Source of the DNA: Anaeromyces robustus
Taxonomy: Eukaryota > Neocallimastigomycota > Neocallimastigomycetes > Neocallimastigales > Neocallimastigaceae
Reading direction: 5' to 3'
DNA: 64,000 nt
Assembly (NCBI GenBank): GCA_002104895.1
Contig: MCFG01000019.1
Location: forward strand, 1 to 64,000
Shown: piece by piece, positions 13,166 through 27,117 of the stretch
Numbering within the stretch: position 1 is the first letter of the stretch
How the letters are laid out: each line of letters starts with the position of its first letter
Program-made: the position numbers and the translations under genes
Notes under the pieces: model-generated
The model's database searches: none
What the model saw: only the letters and a program-made list of their open reading frames with translations
What the model was told of the DNA's origin: nothing

Positions 13166-16100
13166 TTTATAATCAAATATTTATTATTCATTTAAATATT
13201 TATATATTTATAATATATATATGAGAAAAAAAAACTCTATATATATATTATGTATATAAATTTTTTTTTTTTTTTTTTTACAAAATAAATAATAATATTA
13301 TTTATTAATTAATAATAATATTATTTATTAATTAATCATTTTTATAAAATATAGATCATTCATTTGCAAATAATTAATATATACAGAAATAATAAATTTT
13401 AATAAATTATTAGATTATTTAAAATATTTGTATGTTAATTAAATGTTATTCACGATTAATAATATAATAATATTTAGATTTAATTATTTTTATAAATATT
13501 ACTTTATTAAAAAAAATTAATCTCCATTATTTATATTTTTAATAAAATAAAAAAAAAATGAAAAATAGTAATAATTCTTTTATATTAAACTGATATTATA
13601 TATTTATACCAATTTAAATATTTTTATTATTTATTTTGTTCTTATTATATGGTAAATAATATTAGATAAAAGATCATTAAATAAGGATAATAAAAACTTT
13701 GTATTAAATTGTTTTTTTTTTTTTTTTTAATAATAAAATTACATAGGTATCATAATTATTTAATAATTGTATATAATTTATGTATCATTTTTCATATGTA
13801 TAATTATATATAAAAAATCTATATTATTTTAAATATTAATTTTAATTGTATAATTATATATTAAGTATTTAATTTTGCTTTGATTAAGTGCAAACAAACG
13901 GTAGACATTGATCTCACAAGTTCTTTTCTTGGCTTGAGTAGGATTTAAATATTTATTCAATATTATTAATTGATATATAACATATAATTATGATTCATTA
14001 TGACAGTCCAATAATTCACTCTTTTAAAAAAAAAAAAAAAAAAAGGATGATGATAAATGGTAAGACAAAAAATTATTGTGTTATTGTTTATTAATTTATA
14101 AATACCAATTAAACCCTTATATTTCTATTAATTAATAAAGTTTAAAATTTATAAATTTTACTGGATTTAATATATTGTTTTAAATTAATTCATAAATTTC
14201 ACGAGGTAATTTAATAATAATAATTAATAATTATTGATACAAAAAAATTTTAAATAATGTATTTTAAATTAAGAATTAAAAAATTTTTATTTTTAAAATA
14301 TTTGTAATTTGTAATATTTAATACATTATAAATGTGGCATGTTCATGTTAATGTATTAAAATTGTAATAAAATGTGGCACAGTTAGAATATATATTATAT
14401 TAGTTTATAAGTAAAATTTTATAGAAAAAAAATGATATTTAAATATTAATAATTTTTTTATCAATTAAGCATTATCTTCGACATAAATAAAAATAATATT
14501 AAAAATTTTAAAAAGACAAAAAAAAATATCAAGATATCTGTTATTTATTTTGGATATTTGATATTAATTATTTTTAAGTTAGGGTTAAATAAATAATAAA
14601 AAATTTATTAAATATAACAATAATAAAGATTATATTTTGTTGTTATTTAATTAGTTACCATACCACATACCACTTATATCACCATCAAAAACATTAATAA
14701 TAAATTTTCATTTTTTTTTTTTACTTTTGGTCTATTTAAAAAGAAATTATGACCATTAAGAAATAAATGATTCCATGAAACTTTTAAAAATTTACACTTC
14801 AGTACATTTAAACACATATTTCTCATATAAATAATGTATTAAATATAAATATTTATTAAAATCAATAAAGATTATTTCTCATAAACGATTAATAAAAGAT
14901 TAATATTTACATATTTATATTAAATATAAAAAAAATTAAAAAAGCAAAAAATTAAAAAAAATAATAATAAATAAAAAATTAAATAATAAAAATTTAGAAA
15001 TTATAAAAGTTAAAAAATGTTTTATACTTCTTAATATATTTTGAATTTATTTATTATTTTTTTTTAGTATTTTTAATTCATATTTTATTGTTTTATTTAT
15101 TTTATTAATAAATAAGTATTACAATTAAATCTCTAATTAAAAGTTTTTAATAATAATATATATAATTTCATTTTTATATAAATAAATTCGAATTTTTCAT
15201 GAAATTAACTTTTTTTTTACTTTTTATTCGAATTAAAAATAAAATTTATTTAGAATTATTAGGTGTAAAATTTTTATGTTTCCAACACTAATATTAACTT
15301 TTTTTTTTCTTTCTCTTTTTCTTTTTTATTCTTAGGTAAAAAATTTTTATGTTTCCAATATTTTAATAGACTATTAAATTTTGTATTATATATATTATTT
15401 TATATTTTGAATAATTATAATATTTTCTAATAATTATAATAATTAAAATTATATGCATATTAATAAATGTTAAATATGTAATATATGTAATATATTATAA
15501 TAAAATTTAATTAAATCTTTACTATTATTTATTATATTTATTTATTATATTTATATATATAAACTTAAATATTTAAGTTTTTAAAAATACAGATAATAAT
15601 TTTAAATTAAATTAAATTAAATTATTAAATAATTCAAAAACATATTCCAAATAAAGAATAATTTGTTAATTAATTAAAAAATAAAATGGATTAATATATA
15701 GTATATTTAAAATATAATAATAATAATTATAATTAAAATTATAATTATAAAAATTGGAGAATTACAAAATTAAAAAAAAAAGTTAATCAAAAAAAAAAAA
15801 AAAAAAAAAAAAAATTCAAAAAATTTTTGTGGAAATGTAAAATAGTATGAAAGAATAATTTTGAAATTTAAATTTTTAAAATTAACAGTTTTTAATATAA
15901 AAAAAAAAAAAAAAAAAAAAAGAAATAATATTAATTATTAAATAATAAATATATATTTTATTAAATTTTCATGAAAAATGTAAATAAACTAAAAAACCAA
16001 TAATAAATTTCTATTTATTATTAATGATTTTGATTATGATATTAATAAAAATAATTCCTTAAAATTATGTTGTTGGTATAGCAATTGGTAGAGTAAAGTC

Positions 16101-17065
16101 TGATCATATTGATTTCTTAAATTATATATTTAAATAATAATCTCAATTTATCACGTCATATTATTGATATTTTTATATATAATAATTATCTCGTTTCGAT
16201 AATATTCTTAAAAATAATATATAATGAATATTGAAATTAATAATTAAAGAATTAAAAAAAAAATTAAAATATATAAATAAATAATCAAAAGTTATAAATG
16301 GTAATTTCATTATCATTTATTTATCTATTTTTAATATTTATTTAAAATTTATTTTATTTTATTATATTTTATTATAAATTAGTTTTTTTTAATATATAAA
16401 ATATGTGACGATATTTTTTTTTTATTAGTTTTTTTTTTATATATATAATATGTGACGATATTTTTTTTTTTTTTTGCTCTTAATTATTTAAAGTAAATAA
16501 GATCTTTTTTTAAAAAATGCTAATATATATAAAACCCTCCTTTTTTTTTTTTAAAAAAAAAAAGGTTTTAATTACTTAAATTATACTGATTACATAAGAA
16601 TATACATATATATATATTAATTTTAATTTTATTCTAATTAATTTTATATTATATATATATATATATATTTTTTTCATATATTCATAATGATATATAATAA
16701 AAAAATATTTATAATATATTATCTATATCACAAATATTATTATTATTTTTTTTTATTAAATATATATTAATAATAATTATTATTTAATTAATATCTTAAT
16801 ACTCATAATTACTTATTTTTTTTTTTTAACATAATTATATATAAAATTTGTTTTTATACCGATAATAATAATTTATATTTATTTTGATATGAATAATTAT
16901 ATTTTTTTTTTTTTTTTGATTTTATATTTATAAATATATATATATATAAATATTAATATTGTTTGCATTTTTGATAAAATATAAATTTAAAGAAAAAATT
17001 GTTTTGTTTTTATTCGTTTTAGTTTCTTATATACCTTTATCTATATACATATATTATTTTTTTTA
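13166..17065. other. AT-rich intergenic region holding a CotH relic
   Basis: Between a gene ending on the plus strand and one ending on the minus strand. It holds a direct repeat of about 24 bases (13286-13335), a less AT-biased patch at about 13880-13945 of unknown nature, the CotH relic at 14650-14812, long poly-A tracts at about 15789 and 15900, and two related TATGTGACGATATTTTTTTT copies at about 16402 and 16449. No intact gene was seen. Confidence 0.6.
14650..14812 (-). pseudogene. Degenerate CotH kinase-domain fragment
   Basis: Read on the minus strand, the stretch matches the CotH gene at 6161-8044 around its active site. It encodes VSWNHLFLNGHNFFLNRPK where the intact gene has GSWDHLLLYGHNFFLYRPK. 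The frame is then lost in an A-run, and the match continues in another frame as FIINVFDGDISGM. Upstream bases to about 14812 still match the FLTEMAFEY region. The likely catalytic Asp is Asn, there is a frameshift, and in-frame stops follow, so it is a dead fragment of a CotH copy closest to the dockerin-less gene. Confidence 0.75.
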
Positions 17066-19829
17066 TTATTCAGTATTAATAATTTGTTTTTTAGCAAAGT
17101 TAATAAATATTTGTTCTAAGGTAGTTTGATTGAAACTATAATCATCAACAAGACCAGATTTTTTACAATTTTCCATAACTTCAAATACATGACCAATATT
17201 ACGTGTCATTTTAACTTCATATTTTACACGATCAATGGAAGATTTATCCATTTTATATTCTTTATCACCAAATAATTTACCATTAACAATAATTTCATTA
17301 TGGAAACGATCAATATCTTTGGATTGTAATTCAAGAACATAACTATCACCAAATTTTAATTTTAAATGTTCTGGAGAACCAATACAAGAAAGACGACCAT
17401 TAACAAGAATAGCTAAACGATCACATAAAAATTCAGCTTCTTCCATAGAATGAGTTGTCATAATAACAGCAGAATCATTCATATTTTTAGTCTTTTTAAT
17501 AATATTCCAAACTAAACGACGAGTAGAGGGATCCATACCTGCTGAAGGTTCATCCAAAAGAATTTGTTTTGGATAACCACAAATAGCAATTAAAAGGGAT
17601 AATTTTCTCTTAGTACCACCACTTAAATCATCAGCACATTTATTTTGATGTTCTTCTACTCCAATAATATCAATATATTTAGTAGCATATTCTCTAGATT
17701 CTTCTGTAGTATAACCACGAATACGTAAGAAAAGTTCAAGATGTTCACGTAATGTTAATTCTTTCCAAAGTAAATCATTTTGTGGACAATAACCCATAGA
17801 AATATCACCTAAACGAGCAATATGAGTTTCTACACCATTAAAGCATACTTTACCAGTAGTTTGTGGAATAGAAGAAGTAACTGTATTTAATGTCGTAGAT
17901 TTACCTGCACCATTTGGACCTAAAAGACCAAAACATTCATGATTTCTAACACCGAAATTAACATCAATAACGGCAGTTTTAACATATTTACCAGTAACAG
18001 CAGATTTATGAATTTCACCGAAATTATAATTAATAGGATCTCTTGCCGTAATTTCATTCTTTTTTTCTTTATCTGTTGGTAATTGAGCTTTATATTCTTT
18101 ACTGAGATGTACGACACTAAGTGGTAAATCAAATTGATTTTCTTTAACATATTCATATTCTCTTTTAACATCATCATCTCCTTCATCTAATTCTTTTTCA
18201 CATTTTTGAAGTACGTCAGAAGGTATTTCATGAATATCACTTTTATTGGTTTGATTAAATTTACGATCAAGAGTAATTAATAAGAAGAAATAAATAATTG
18301 CTAATATGATAAGTTCAATAATAATAGGTGAAATACCATTACTAAATTTAATAATATTTGAAAAACTAATATCATAATTAATTAATTTTTCATAAATCTT
18401 CATCGTGAAAATAGAATTAACCATTGCTACAAAACCATAAGATGGGAAAACCGCTGTAACTAAAATATTAAATAAATTGGGTACCGTATCAATAATTCCC
18501 TTTCCAGTTAAAACACCTTCAACAACATTATATTTTTGATTAATTAAAATAAAAATAATATAACCAAAAATAACAGGATAAGTATTGATAAAGGAAGACA
18601 TGGAAAAAGCGGTATCTTCCTTATCAAAAATAAAACTAGTAACATATTGGAAAAGCATAGCAGGTACACACCAAATAACTAATAAAATGAAAATAATAAC
18701 AAGAATTTTGAAATCTAATAAAGGTTCATAACGTACAATCCAACCAATAATAAAGATTAAAATACAAGTAACAAGGAAAAGAATAACATCAGTAATGAAA
18801 CAAGAAACCCAATAATTGATACGAGATACACCATTTAATTGAAGTTGTTGTAATAATTGATTGGCTCTTTCACGTACAACTAAAGGTCCAAAACGATTAA
18901 TATTATTAGACATATAATAACCAACGAAAAATCCTGCCAAGGATAAACTAATAATAGCTAAAGTATTATCCACTTTATTGAAGGAATGAGATGTCATAAC
19001 AATTTTTTCATTAATATTTTTAGAAGCAAGAATAGCATTACTAATAGCATTAAAAGTAGCAGGTAAGGAATGTGTCATAGTATCATTATAATGAATTTGT
19101 AAATCATAAACATTTTGATTATTGACTTGACCACCAACAGAAGAAAGATAATAAGGAGTATTTACAGTAGGATGTGGAATTTCACCTAATGGAAGAGTAG
19201 ATACCATATCATTATTTAATCCACTACCACTAATCATATTTTCCTTTGTAAAACCAAGTTGTGATTCAGGTTCTAAATTTAAATAAGTATTACTATAAAT
19301 ATTTTTAACAGAAATTTCTCTAGATTCACCAGGTTTTGAATCACTATTAAATATTTTTTGAGCAAGGAAAAACATAACACCAGTTAAAATAGCAGGGAAA
19401 ATAATAGCAAAGAAAGTAAATACTTTATCTTTCAAAAATATTTTTAATCTTGATCTAACAAGATAAAATATAAGACGTAAATTATTAGGTTTTTCAACTT
19501 CTTTTAATTTTGGTAAATCATTATCACTCATTTGAATTAAATGATGTTCACTACTTATACCATTATCATTAATATTTCTTTGTTGTTCCTCTGAAGAATG
19601 ATCATGATCATTTTCATCAATAGTATTATCTTCTAAACGAATAAATAATTCTTCAAGGGTTGGCATATTTAAAGCATATTTTTTTAAGATAAAATCTTTA
19701 TTCTCATCATTATCCATATAATGTTCTAATTCATATAAAAGTTCAGAAAATTTTTCAGTAGAATTTAATGGTAATCTCCAAGTATGACATTCAATACCAT
19801 TATTATTATTATTATTATCATTATCATCA

Positions 19830-19876
<47 letters not shown>

Positions 19877-22701
19877 TTTATTATTTTTATTATTTTTATT
19901 ATTTTTATTGGAATCTTCAACATAAGTAAAATCAGTTAAATGATTTTGAATAATGGATTGAACACGATCTTTATCATTAGTTTCAACATCTAAATCATAA
20001 TTCATATTAAAATGATTTTTAAGGAAAAGACTTGTACCAAGACAACGAATTTTACCCTTAGAAAGAATTAATTTACGATCAGCAAGAATATCAGCTTCAT
20101 CCATATAATGAGTAGTAAGGAAAATAACTTTTCCTTGTTTTTTCTTCATTAATAATTCCCAAATTTTTCTTCTAGAAAGAGGATCTAAACCAGTAGTAGG
20201 TTCATCTAAAAAGACATATTTTGGATTACCTAAAGTAGCCATACCAATACAAAGTTTACGTTTTTGACCACCACTTAATTTAGAAGCTTTTAAATTCTTT
20301 TGTTGAATAAGATCAATATCTTTTAAAACTTCATCAACATCAACTTCAATATCTTTTAATTCAGCATAAAATTTAATATGTTCTGCTACGGTAAGTTCAT
20401 CAAATATAGTATTTGTTTGAGCACAAACACCAAAATTTCTACGAATAGTATTAAGATCTTTTGTAATATCTAAACCATCATAAAAAACACCACCTTGAGA
20501 AGCTTTTAAAAGACCAACCATAATATTAATAAGTGTAGTTTTACCAGCACCATTATGACCTAAAATAGCAAAAATTTCATTTTCATAAACTTTAAAACTA
20601 ACATTATTAACAGCTAAAAATTTATTATTATTCTTTTTATTAGAATTAGAATTAGAATTAGAATTAGAATTAGAATTAGAATTATTTCTTGTTTTATTAT
20701 TATTTTCATCTGTATTTTTCTTTGAAAATATTTTAAAAACACGATCCACTTCAACCATACATTTAGCACCATTTTTAGCATTATAATCTTCTTGAATATC
20801 TCTTTCATTAGTAGTATCCATTTCTTCATCTGAAATTCCACCATTTTTACTGAAATTAAAAAGATATCTTCCACCTTCATTGGAAAATAAATTATCAAAA
20901 ATAAGAGCTAAAACAAAGTATAAAATACAATTGATTAATAACATTAATAAGAAATAGCCAGCATTAACCGAAAATAAATTACTAAAAGTAAGATCTTGGA
21001 AACGATTTTCCATATCATCAACTTCATAAATAAATGCACCAATAGACATTTGACTTATAAAAATGGAACATATTTTTCTTATATTAAGACTTATATAAGG
21101 TAAAGCCATATTAACATAAGAGAAAATAAGAACAATTACACTAGTAACAGTTCCAGCTGTTTTAGTTCTTTTGAAAAAGGTACTAAAAACAAAACCTATA
21201 TTACAACAGCATAAACCATAAAGGAACAAAGCTAAAAACATAATAATTGGATTAACATTTGAAAAAGTACCAGTACAATAAAAGAAAATAGCAATAATTA
21301 ATCCAGTAATAAAACAAATTCCTATATAAAGAATTAACCATGAAAGCCAAAATAAAGTAGGATGAGTACCAGCCATTAATAAACCATCTTTAATTCCATC
21401 TTCCTTTTCTTTTACAAGAGAAACAGTAATAACAACAACAAACATGATAAACATTACAGCTATATAAAATCCTAAATTACCAGCATTTTCAGTTAAAACA
21501 TATTGTGAAGCAGGTTTACCTAAATGACCTACACTAGGTTTTAAAACTATTGTATCATCATTTGTTTTTAAACGAATAATAGCTTGATCAATAGCTGTTT
21601 GTAATGGAGTAAAAATAAAAGAATATTGATCAGCTTCAGTTTCACCATTTTCTTCAGCTTCATAACGGCCATTAATATAATTCATGACATCGTCAGCAGT
21701 AGGTTTAGGCGCAGTTGTACCATTAACTCTAATAGTGTAATGGTATAAATCATCACTTTCAAAAACAATACCAGCAACTAATAAATTATGATAATCATTA
21801 TTATATTCATTCATTTTATCTTGGTCTTCAAAATTTTTAAAATCAAAAGATGTCCCTTTAAACATATCATTTGCTATAATTTTATCTACAATAGTAGAAT
21901 CTGCATTTGACTTAGGAAGTACAATACCAATGGTTGGAGTTTTCGATTCATTTTGTAATGATAATGAATAATATTTTAAATTTTCTGTAATATCATCAGT
22001 TGTTGAAGGTCCTATATCTTTATATATTTTTGTTTCCGATACTCTATTTACGAGGTCTATTTATATGTTAATAAAGAATAAATATTATAAATAAATAATA
22101 GTTAATAATAAAAAAGTATAATAAAAATTAATTATAATAATAAATTAAATATTCATACATTAACTATAATTATATATGATATTAAAATATATAACTTTTA
22201 TTATTATTATAATATTATTATCAATAATAATTTTTCATACATTTAATTTTAATTTGAATTTAAATATAAATTTAAATTGAATTTTAATTTTAATTTTAAT
22301 TTGAATTTGAATTTAAATACAAATTTAAATTGAATTTTAATTTTAATTTTAATTTGAATTTGAATTTGAATTTAAATACAAATTTAAATTGAATTTTAAT
22401 TTTAATTTTAATTTGAATTTGAATTTAAATACAAATTTAAATTGAATTTAAAAAAAAAAATAAAAAAAAAAAAAATTAAACATACATGTTATTCCTATCA
22501 TTAATATTGGTAAGAATATTTCAAAAAAAGTTCTAACTTTTGAAACTTTTTTTAAGAGAAGATTTCTCTTAATAAGAGCTTTTAATTGATTATAATAATA
22601 ACTCTTTAATTTTATATATATAAATATAAAAATAAAAAAAAAATTTTTTTTATTAATTTATTGTATTAATAATAATTTTTAAATAAACTATAAATTATAA
22701 A

Positions 22702-22734
<33 letters not shown>

Positions 22735-22753
22735 TTAAATTTAAAATTACCAT
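17066..22753 (-). CDS. Full-length ABCA-type ABC transporter (3 exons)
   Basis: The large exon 22056-17066 joins upstream exon 22603-22486 (ending ACA T, donor GTATGT, making ITYLVNR), and an ATG at 22753-22751 followed at once by a GTAATT donor supplies the start. This gives 1703 residues, in frame throughout. Architecture: an N-terminal membrane helix (about 25-45), a large loop, a helix group (about 234-430), NBD1 with Walker A GHNGAGKT (540-547), LSGGQ (634), Walker B FLDEP (D658) and an Asn/Asp-rich insert; then a second membrane half (about 905-1330) and NBD2 with GPNGAGKS (1420), LSGGT (1518) and LLDEP (D1542). Two membrane halves, large loops after the first helix and two full NBDs fit subfamily A, usually lipid exporters or flippases; the substrate is unknown. 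NBD1 is preceded by a (NS)n run from a hexamer repeat. The first exon is the least certain part. Confidence 0.93.
22243..22450. repeat. Minisatellite (53-59 base units) inside the ABCA gene intron
   Basis: Within the intron 22485-22057 lie about three and a half tandem copies of a unit built from AATTTGAATT, TTAAATACAAATTTAAATTG and AATTTTAATTTT pieces. AAATAC landmarks end at 22320, 22379 and 22432, so unit length varies by one hexamer (TTTGAA). It is non-coding. Confidence 0.8.
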
Positions 22754-24119
22754 TATTATAAATAATTTTTTTTTTCCAAAAAAATGAATTAAATAATAAT
22801 TATAATGTTTTCAAATTTATTTTTAATTGATTTTTAAATTAAATAATAATTATTAAATAATAATTATAATATTTTTAAAATATAATTTTAATTTCTTATT
22901 AAATTCAAAGGTTTTCAAATAATTAAAACATTGTGAAAAACTTCAGTATTTATACTTTTTTTTATTTTGGTTGTTAATATTATATGTTAAGTATTATTCA
23001 TATTTATTATTGGACATTGTCTATTTTTCAATTATCCAAATTTAGACTTATCCCATCCCAGAATTCATATATATTATCATATTATATTATATTATATTAT
23101 ATTATATTATATTATATTATATTACATTATATTATATATTATATTATAATAAATATATGATATATTAATTATTTTTAATAATTTAAATATTAATAATTTA
23201 ATTTTTTAATATTAAAATCATAATTAATAACATGAATTATAAATAGAATTATTTAATAAAAAAAATATATAATATATATATATATATATTTAACATTTTT
23301 TATTTTTTATATAACATATTAAATAATTCTAATAAAATATTTAAATAACTGTTTATAATTCTTAATATTACAAGTCTAAACTTGTTTTTCTTATATTAAA
23401 TAATACTATTAAATAATAGTTAATATTGATTATTTATCATATAAAATAAAAATATAATAAATAATTTTTATATACTTTTTTCATACTAAAAACTTTTAAT
23501 ATTATATATATTAAAATTTCAATTACAAAACTTCACTAATTTGTTATATTTATAACACTAATAAATAATAATAATAGAAATGATAATAATGATTATGACA
23601 ATACTTTATAATAATAATTAAAAATATTATAAAGTATTATTGTTATTTAACAATTATTAACTATTAAGATTTATCAATCTTAAATAATATAAAATAATAA
23701 TAATAATAATAATAATAATATAAATAACGACAATATATATATAATAGTTTATATTTCATTTATTATTATTATTATTATTATTTATTATTTATTATTATTA
23801 TAACTCAATATATATTTTAATAATATTCTTCAAATTGGCAGTAAAAAATCATTAATTTATTAGTATTATTAAAAATTTGATTTTGATTTTGATTTAATAA
23901 GAAAAAGAAAAAGAAATTAAAAAAAAAAAATTAAATCATTTTCATCTTTAATTTAATTATTTTATATTAATTAATTAATTATTTGGCAGTTAAAATTATA
24001 ATTAAATTTAATATAAAATAAAACATAAAAAATAAATAATAAATAAATAAAAAACATAAAACATAAAAAAAAAAAAAAAACAAAGAATACTAAAATAAAT
24101 TAAAAAAAAATTATAATAA

Positions 24120-24162
<43 letters not shown>

Positions 24163-24346
24163 AAATTAAAAATTAAAAAAATTAAAAAAATTTAAAAAAA
24201 AAAATTTAAAATATTAAAAAAAAATTTTTTTCTTTAATCTTTTCTCCTATCCAATCAAATAATGAATTTCAATGTTACCAATTATTTAGAATGTAATAGA
24301 CAAAGATAAAAATAAAATAAATAAAAATAAATTAAAAAAAAAAGAA

Positions 24347-24380
<34 letters not shown>

Positions 24381-25397
24381 TCATGGTTTATTCCGTTTCC
24401 CCACAATTATATTATAATAGTTATATATACTTTCTTTTTTTTCTTCTTTGCTTAGAAATTATTTGTCTTATAATAAAAATAAAAGATATCTTAAAAAAAA
24501 ATTAATAAGCTTTTATTAACCTTAATAAATTTAAAAAAAAAAAAATAAATTTTCATATGAAGCAAAAAAAAAAAATTTATGTAAAAATTATTTTATATAT
24601 TAAATTAAAATATGTCATTTTAAATAATATATATTATAAACAATCAATTTCTGTTAAAAATTAAAAAAAAAAAAAAAATAAACAAAAAATATTTGGAGTC
24701 AATAAACTATTGGTTAAAAATAATAATATTAATAATAATATAATAAAAATTAATTATAAATGTATATATAATATAATAATAACATATAATTTTTTTAATA
24801 ATAATAAAATAATATTAAATAACTTTTATTATTTATTACTATTAAACGCAATAAATAAAACTAATAATATATTTCACATATTATAAGTATTTTCAAAATA
24901 AATAAAAAAAAAAGCAATAAGATTTCTTTATATATTATTATTATTCATAAATATTAATTAACTAAGAAACATTAACAACTAATAGAATATAAATAATTTT
25001 AAATAATCTTTATAATTATGTACATTTATTTGAAAAAGTATTAATTATATAGTTTAATTATACAGTATTCATATTTTTAAATATAAAATAATTCTATAAC
25101 TTGTTTAAAACATAATAAGTTTTCATTTAATAAAATCCAGTAATAAATATTCAATCTTTCACTCTAGCACGCTAGATTGGAACATTTTTACAATAAAAAT
25201 AATTTAGAAAAATTTATCCTTTATCATACATCAATACATAACTATAAAGACTGTTCCCAATGTAAAATTAAATAATTTCAGTTAAGTAAAAAGATAATTT
25301 TTTTACTTTTTACTGAAAATATAAATATATTTTTCCTTATGAACTCGTTCATTTGGAGATTGTTGGAGAATTAAAGATTTCCTTTTTTAAAGTTTAA

Positions 25398-25589
<192 letters not shown>

Positions 25590-25865
25590 AACATTCTTAG
25601 TCGAATTTACGTGTATAAATTAGAAATATCTTATAAAAAAAATTAAAAAAACAAAGATATAAAAAAATTTTTAAATTTTATAAATTAATTTCTAGTATTT
25701 ATTGTTTTAAAATTAAAACTCTTAAATACAATAACAGTAATGAATATACTAATAAATTATATTAATAATGATGGTATTAAATTAATACACTATTCCCAAC
25801 TACCCTTAATAAAATAACCATTTTAAAAAAAACTAACCAAACCCTTAATAATTTTAAAAAAACAT

Positions 25866-26080
25866 TTTATTAAACTATGCTATTAAATTACTGTTAGAAT
25901 TTGGTGGAGATTACACTGATCTTTACACTTGTCATTTATATAATTTTAATCCTCACACCTGTAATAATAATAAAATTCCTGATGAATTTTTCTTTAATAT
26001 ATTAGCTTATCTTTTATACTTAAAAAGATTTGGCTTTAAAGCTTTTTGTTTTAATAATCATATAAACTATATATTATAAA
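25866..26080 (+). pseudogene. Possible coding relic, ankyrin-like start
   Basis: One frame stays open for about 65 codons. It begins KNILLNYAIKLLLEFGGDYTD, continues with a Cys/His/Asn-containing stretch, and ends HINYIL then stop. The LLLEFGGD piece resembles the helix-2 and loop end of an ankyrin repeat, and local base use is less A/T-homopolymeric than the flanks. There is no start codon, and a stop lies just upstream, so it is either an exon with an unrecognised acceptor or the remains of a gene. The family was not recognised with confidence. Confidence 0.3.
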
Positions 26081-26247
26081 ATAATTCTAAATCCGGTATC
26101 ATATTTTAGGTTTACATACCTAATTCTTCTTATTGTATTCAATTATTAACATTTGTATTGATTATTTTCTCAAAGATTTTTAGGTCTTTATATTTATCTT
26201 TTTTCTCTTGATTTGATTGATTTATCGATTGAAAGTATATATCGATC

Positions 26248-26343
<96 letters not shown>

Positions 26344-26916
26344 TAATTATTAAAAAAAAATAAAAATAAAAATTTTTATGTAAGATTCTTTTAAAGGTTA
26401 AATAAAATAAAAAAAGTAAAAGAAATAGGAAAATAAAATAAAAAATAATAATTATGATTTATATATATATATATATATATATAATTATTTTTATACAATG
26501 AAATTTAAATTTATATAAATAAGAATAAGAATAAACGTTTTTTATGGGAAACATTATTAAATAATATTAATAAATTTTAATAAAATATCAAAATAATTAT
26601 TAAAATTATTTATTAAATTTATATATTATTATAATATATAATATCATCAAAATAATATATATAAAATACATAAATGAATAAGTATTTATAATAAGATTAA
26701 AAACATAAAAGCACAGTAATTCTAATATAAATATGTCTTCAGTTGTTAACTATTTTACAAAAAGTAATAGAATATGTGAGGAAAATATATAAAAATGTAT
26801 TGGTTTTATATTAGAATTGTATTATTATTATAATTATTATTATTTTATATAGTTGTACATCACAAACAATAGTTAAAATTTTAACAAAATAAAATTATAA
26901 TAAAAAATACAACAAA

Positions 26917-26947
<31 letters not shown>

Positions 26948-27117
26948 GAGTATTGTTATTTTTATTATTATCATTATTATTATTATTATTCATTTTTTAC
27001 TTTCTTTTTTATCTTTTTTTTTTTTTATTTAATAATAATATTAATTTGTATTTTTTAGTTTCATTATTTTAATGAAATTATATATTATATAATATAAATT
27101 TGTTACTTTTTATTGTA

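Noticed and set aside
16070-16145. tRNA-like stretch (TATAGCAATTGGTAGAG)
   Set aside because: It resembles a D-arm, but no matching acceptor stem, T-arm or anticodon stem could be paired, so no tRNA is called; a decayed tRNA remains possible.
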